Below, piece by piece: positions 58,822 to 62,513 of a DNA stretch of 62,513 bases; within the stretch, counting starts at the first letter, position 1; each line of letters opens with the position of its first letter. Under the pieces are notes generated by a model that saw only the letters and a list, made by a program, of their open reading frames with translations, was not told where the DNA came from and did not search any database. The position numbers were made by a program, and so were the translations under genes. Source of the stretch: Bacteroidota bacterium (GTDB lineage: Bacteria; Bacteroidota; Bacteroidia; Chitinophagales; Saprospiraceae); NCBI GenBank assembly GCA_963169325.1, contig CAUJEY010000338.1, positions 1-62,513 on the forward strand. The letters are read 5' to 3'.

Positions 58822-61251
58822 TTATTTAGTTTCCACGGAGATTTCCGTTGTCATGCCCTCTCCGGAAGCGATAATACGAACTTTCCCTTTTTCTCCTTCC
58901 TTTGTCCGTAAAATCAGCATAGCCTTGCCATAAAACGCCTGAACACGATCCGATTGAAATGGCGCGAGCGAACGCGGGTTGCCGTTGTCGACGCCGGCAA
59001 TTTCGCCAGGACCGTCCACTTTGAATTGGATCGTATTATCTGCCAGCGGGCATAGATTTCCCGCTTGGTCCAGTATTTCGACGGTCACAAAACACAAATC
59101 CGAACCATCCGCCTGGAGGTTGTTACGGTCCGGGGTCAAACGAATCTGGGCGGCGGGGCCGGCCGTTTTTACGAAAGCCTCCCCGATGGATTTGCCGTTT
59201 TTATAGGCCACTGCCCGCAGGGTACCCGGAGCATAGAGCACATCCGGCCACATCAGCCGGTAATGTTCTACCGCGTTATCAGCAGCCGGTTTTTTGCACT
59301 GTTTGCCCAATGATTTTCCATTGAGAAACAACTCGGCACAGTCGCCATTGGTGTACACGAACACCGGCAGGGGTTTTCCTTCCTGGCCGGCCCAGTTCCA
59401 GTGCGGCAGCATATGCACCGTCGTTTCTTCCGGTTTCCAAACGCTTTTGTACAGGTAATAACGGTCTTTGGGAATACCTGCCAGGTCTACGATGCCGAAA
59501 TAGGAACTCCGGGGCAGTTCTTCCTTCTTAAAACCGCTTTCCTGGATGGCAAAATCGCCGTAGGGCGTAGGCTCGCCCAGATAATCAAAGCCCGTCCACA
59601 CAAATTCGCCGGCCACGAAGGGGTCTTCCTGCTGCCAGCGGAAGTCGTCTTCCGGCACTTCGGCCCACCAGGGCGCATTCAGGTCGTAAGAACTGATTTG
59701 TAAAGAGCGGGTAAAATCGGTCTTTCTTGCAGGCAGCGGCAGTTCGTAAAACCCGCGGGTACTCACGGTGGAAGCCGATTCAGTGATGATAACAGCCTTT
59801 TGTGGCGCCAATTCGCGGGCCAGGGCGTAGCGCCGGCCGTAGTTATACGAAAGTACATCGTAATAATCGAAATGGCGCATGGCCGCGGCATCCTTATTGT
59901 CGCAAACCAACGTCACCGGCCGGCTGGGGTCGTATTTCCGGAACGCTGCGACAACAGCCTGCAATTTTTCAAAACCGCCGTTCACGTTGCCCTGCACGTC
60001 GCCGATTTCATTGCCGGCGCTCCAAAGAAAAATGCAGGGATGGTTGCGGTCGCGCTCCACAAAGTTTCGCGTCTGGCGTTCTGCGAAGGCATTGAAACTC
60101 GTATTGGGTAAAACGCCCGCTTTAGCGTCGTATTTGTCAAATAATTCATTGATAACCAGTAGGCCCATCCGGTCGCAAAGGTCGAGCAGTTCGGGCGCCG
60201 GCACGTTGTGGCTGGTGCGGATAGCGTTGCAGCCCATACGTTGCATGATCTCCAGTTGCCGTTCCATGGCCCGGGTGTTGAACGCCGCGCCCAATGCACC
60301 GAAGTCGTGGTGCAGGTTTACCCCGTTTAGTTGAACCCGTTTGCCGTTCAGCAAAAAACCGTTGTTGGCGGTAAACTGAATGGTGCGAACGCCAAAGGTG
60401 GAATAGTACGCATCGCAAACGACGCCGTTTTTGCGCAGCACCGTTTTTATGGTGTACAGTGCGGGTTGTTCCGGCGACCAGAGTTTGGGATTCGGAAGCG
60501 TTAATAATTGCTCGTAAACATGTGATTCTCCCGTTTTTACCGGGCAAGCCACCGAATCCGACGCCAGCGTTTGGCCATTGGCGTCGAGAATCAACTGTTG
60601 AACACTTACTTTCTCTTCCTGTCCGGCTCGGTTATGCACCGTTGTCCGGATATGTACGGAAGCCTGTTGGGGCAAAATTTCCGGTGTCGTAATTTGGGTT
60701 CCCCAAATACCGGTATGTACTGGATCAGTTACTACTAACTGCACCTTGCGGTAAATTCCGGCGCCCGGATACCAGCGGCTGTCGTGCTGACGGGTATCAA
60801 CATAAACGGCCAACAGGTTTGGCAATCCGGGCTGGAGCAATTCCGTGATATCGAGGTAAAAGGAGTTGTAACCATAGTCCCAGGTGCCTGCCAATTTACC
60901 ATTCACGTATACGCGCGGAAAAGCCATAACACCGTCGAATACGGCATAAACCCGTTTTCCTGTCCAGGAGGTTTCTGCCTGAAAGGACTTCCGGTACCAG
61001 CCTTCGCCTTTCCAGGGGAGTTTGCCGGTTTCGCCCGACAAGGCGGGATCGAAAGGCCCGGCGATAGCCCAGTCGTGCGGCAGGCGGACGGATTGCCAGC
61101 CGGTATCATCGAGCCAGGGCGCCGAAGCCGCCGGGGGATTGCCTTTGGCGAATTTCCAGTTTTTGTTAAGATCAATGGTTTGGCGGGATTGGGAAAAAGA
61201 TTGGACGCTGATCAGGGTCGTCAAAAGCAGGAGAAACGTCAATTTGTTCAT
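58822..61251 (-). CDS. Glycoside hydrolase family 2 (beta-galactosidase-like)
   Basis: 809 aa with signal peptide MNKLTFLLLLTTLISVQSFSQ; ATG 61251 is chosen since upstream residues would precede the signal. The GH2 sugar-binding domain is ~22-175 (LPHDWAIAGPFDP, GVMAFPRVYVNGK, YNSFYLDIT), followed by the immunoglobulin-like domain (~180-290) and TIM barrel (~295-590). The acid/base is Glu415 in WSAGNEIGD and the nucleophile Glu491 in ITESAS. C-terminal DUF4982- and Ig-like domains follow. It is periplasmic or secreted and removes non-reducing beta-linked sugars; galactose versus glucuronic acid or others is unresolved. It is a lone glycosidase, not in a PUL. Confidence 0.93.
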   Translation of the reverse strand: MNKLTFLLLLTTLISVQSFSQSRQTIDLNKNWKFAKGNPPAASAPWLDDTGWQSVRLPHDWAIAGPFDPALSGETGKLPWKGEGWYRKSFQAETSWTGKRVYAVFDGVMAFPRVYVNGKLAGTWDYGYNSFYLDITELLQPGLPNLLAVYVDTRQHDSRWYPGAGIYRKVQLVVTDPVHTGIWGTQITTPEILPQQASVHIRTTVHNRAGQEEKVSVQQLILDANGQTLASDSVACPVKTGESHVYEQLLTLPNPKLWSPEQPALYTIKTVLRKNGVVCDAYYSTFGVRTIQFTANNGFLLNGKRVQLNGVNLHHDFGALGAAFNTRAMERQLEIMQRMGCNAIRTSHNVPAPELLDLCDRMGLLVINELFDKYDAKAGVLPNTSFNAFAERQTRNFVERDRNHPCIFLWSAGNEIGDVQGNVNGGFEKLQAVVAAFRKYDPSRPVTLVCDNKDAAAMRHFDYYDVLSYNYGRRYALARELAPQKAVIITESASTVSTRGFYELPLPARKTDFTRSLQISSYDLNAPWWAEVPEDDFRWQQEDPFVAGEFVWTGFDYLGEPTPYGDFAIQESGFKKEELPRSSYFGIVDLAGIPKDRYYLYKSVWKPEETTVHMLPHWNWAGQEGKPLPVFVYTNGDCAELFLNGKSLGKQCKKPAADNAVEHYRLMWPDVLYAPGTLRAVAYKNGKSIGEAFVKTAGPAAQIRLTPDRNNLQADGSDLCFVTVEILDQAGNLCPLADNTIQFKVDGPGEIAGVDNGNPRSLAPFQSDRVQAFYGKAMLILRTKEGEKGKVRIIASGEGMTTEISVETK

Positions 61252-61276
61252 GGCAACAAAGTAAAGGCGATCGCAG

Positions 61277-61284
61277 TACATTTG
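61277..61284 (+). promoter_or_regulatory. -7 element of purK, possibly giving a leaderless mRNA
   Basis: TACATTTG, exact TAnnTTTG match, only 4 nt before the purK ATG at 61289. If used, transcription would begin at or very near the start codon. No TTTG -33 at the normal distance. Confidence 0.4.
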
Positions 61285-61288
61285 CAGC

Positions 61289-62422
61289 ATGTTTGACACC
61301 AACAAAAAAATCGGCATTCTCGGCGGCGGGCAATTGGGAAAAATGTTGTGCCTTGCCGCGGCCAACTGGGATTTTAAAACCTATATCCTCGATGCTTCGC
61401 CCGACTATCCGGCGGGAGCCGTTTGTACAGGCTTCACGACCGGCGACTTCAGGCATTACGACGATGTATTGGCTTTTGGAAAAGACATGGACGTGATCAC
61501 CATCGAGATCGAACACGTGAATACCGATGCCTTGCGCGCACTGGAACAAGCCGGGAAAACGGTACACCCTTCGCCACGCGCGCTGGACATTATTAAAGAC
61601 AAAGGGCTGCAAAAGGAATTCTACAGGGAAAACGACATTCCCACGACGAAATTTGAATTGTTTGAAGACGAAAAATCTTTGCTGGCTGCCGTTAAACAGG
61701 GCGACTGGACTTTACCGCTGGTACAAAAAACGCGTACGGCCGGGTATGATGGTCGCGGCGTTGCTGTGCTAAGGACTCCCGGGGATCTGCAAACCAAATT
61801 ACTTTCGGGGCCTTGCCTTGCAGAGGAAATGGCGCCTATCCAGGCTGAATTGGCCGTTATTGTTGCCCGCAATGCGCAAGATGACGTGACCGTGTTTCCA
61901 CCGGTGGAGATGGATGTTCATCCGGAGGCGAATCTGGTGGAATTCCTGCTGTGTCCGGCTCGGGTACCGGCTTTGGTTTTGGCCGAAGCGGAAGCGCTGG
62001 CAGAACGGGTGATCCGAACCTTCGATATTTGCGGTTTGCTGGCCGTGGAAATGTTTCTGACTACGGATGGCCGGTTGCTGGTAAATGAAGTGGCGCCCCG
62101 GCCGCACAACAGCGGCCACCATACGATTGACAGTGCTCAAACCAGCCAATTTCAACAACATTTGCGGGCAATATGTAACCTGCCATTGGGCTCCGCTGCG
62201 CAAAAGATGCCGGCTGTGATGGTTAATTTATTGGGCGAACCCGGGCATAAAGGCCCGGCGCATTATGCCGGAGCGGAGGCTTGCCTGGCTATCGAAGGTG
62301 TACATTTGCATTTATACGGAAAAGCCATGACGGCGCCGTTCCGAAAGATGGGGCACGTTACTGTCACAGCGGAAACGCTGGAGGCCGCCTTGAAAAAAGC
62401 ACATTTTGTAAAAAACAATTAA
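61289..62422 (+). CDS. purK: 5-(carboxyamino)imidazole ribonucleotide synthase
   Basis: 377 aa ATP-grasp enzyme that makes N5-CAIR from AIR, bicarbonate and ATP in purine synthesis; PurE then isomerises the product. N-terminal KIGILGGGQLGKMLCLAA, ATP-grasp blocks KTRTAGYDGRGVAVL and CLAEEMAPIQAELAVIVAR, then VEMFLTTDGRLLVNEVAPRPHNSGHHTID with metal-binding acidic residues and the terminal YGKAMTAPFRKMGHVTV. Divergent from the GH2 gene with 37 bp between starts. Typical length. Confidence 0.97.
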   Translation: MFDTNKKIGILGGGQLGKMLCLAAANWDFKTYILDASPDYPAGAVCTGFTTGDFRHYDDVLAFGKDMDVITIEIEHVNTDALRALEQAGKTVHPSPRALDIIKDKGLQKEFYRENDIPTTKFELFEDEKSLLAAVKQGDWTLPLVQKTRTAGYDGRGVAVLRTPGDLQTKLLSGPCLAEEMAPIQAELAVIVARNAQDDVTVFPPVEMDVHPEANLVEFLLCPARVPALVLAEAEALAERVIRTFDICGLLAVEMFLTTDGRLLVNEVAPRPHNSGHHTIDSAQTSQFQQHLRAICNLPLGSAAQKMPAVMVNLLGEPGHKGPAHYAGAEACLAIEGVHLHLYGKAMTAPFRKMGHVTVTAETLEAALKKAHFVKNN

Positions 62423-62430
62423 AAAGTCCA

Positions 62431-62489
62431 GACGGAGGACGGTAGACGGTATACGGTGGACGGTGCACCGCGCAGCCCCGTGCACCGTC
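62431..62489. repeat. ACGGTNG heptamer array with hairpin
   Basis: Words GACGGAG, GACGGTA and GACGGTG run from 8 nt after the purK stop. GACGGTGCAC (62459-62468) pairs exactly with GTGCACCGTC (62480-62489). The window ends shortly after it with no further feature. Confidence 0.85.
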
Positions 62490-62513
62490 AAACCACAAAC
62501 GTCCCCCCTCCAC

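Overview
The window reads as a chromosome segment of a Bacteroidota bacterium, most likely from the Saprospiria (Haliscomenobacter/Lewinella-like). The placement is my inference. It rests on short RpoD-type sigma factor, TAnnTTTG-type -7 promoter elements upstream of many genes, type IX secretion (T9SS) C-terminal sorting domains on three secreted proteins, an ECF sigma/FecR/TonB-receptor/DUF4249 cassette, a bacillithiol gene (bshB1), and stand-alone purL and purK. No rRNA, tRNA, transposase, prophage or plasmid genes were seen.

Layout. 0-5.2 kb: lipB, pyrG, a coiled-coil protein, a lipoprotein and rpoD. 5.4-8.2 kb: a secreted T9SS peptidyl-arginine deiminase and a Crp/Fnr regulator. 8.4-14 kb: an ECF sigma, FecR anti-sigma, STN-type TonB receptor and DUF4249 lipoprotein unit. 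14-21.6 kb: mdh, a SelL-like redox protein, a second TonB receptor, an M14 carboxypeptidase with T9SS tail and a polytopic membrane protein. 21.6-26.2 kb: a two-gene operon of a 1019-residue TIR-domain protein and another polytopic glycosyltransferase-like protein. 26.2-36.2 kb: purL, a TlpA-like lipoprotein, a LolD/MacB-type ATPase, gatC, deoxynucleoside kinase, two metal transporters, a Ca/Na exchanger and a DOPA-dioxygenase-like protein. 36.3-39.1 kb: an FAD oxidoreductase/aldo-keto reductase/GT2 operon. 39.4-41.6 kb: a membrane-stress-like group (small membrane protein, membrane-anchored PspA-like coiled-coil protein, Bax-inhibitor-1 protein). 41.6-45.1 kb: a helical-repeat protein, a gene-poor stretch with CRISPR-repeat-like elements, and an orphan cas6. 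45.5-49 kb: thiolase and the cysE-cysK pair. 49-62.5 kb: vanadium haloperoxidase, thioredoxin, RMD1-family protein, BASS transporter, thioesterase, choice-of-anchor-B protein, nth, bshB1, a GH2 glycosidase and purK.

Three signals stand out. (1) A 29-codon leader ORF with five consecutive Cys codons lies between a consensus promoter and a strong intrinsic terminator 13 nt before cysE. This is the layout of a cysteine-responsive attenuator. (2) An orphan Cas6 lies downstream of a duplicated 44-bp element whose core is a palindromic CRISPR-repeat-like sequence ending ATTGAAAC. No array or other cas genes are present. (3) About fifteen short arrays of degenerate 7-10 bp words occur in the 62.5 kb. 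Nearly all start at or just after a stop codon and several fold into long hairpins. One lies inside a coding sequence and two supply the stop codon of a gene.

All product names come from reading the translated sequence by eye. No database search was possible.
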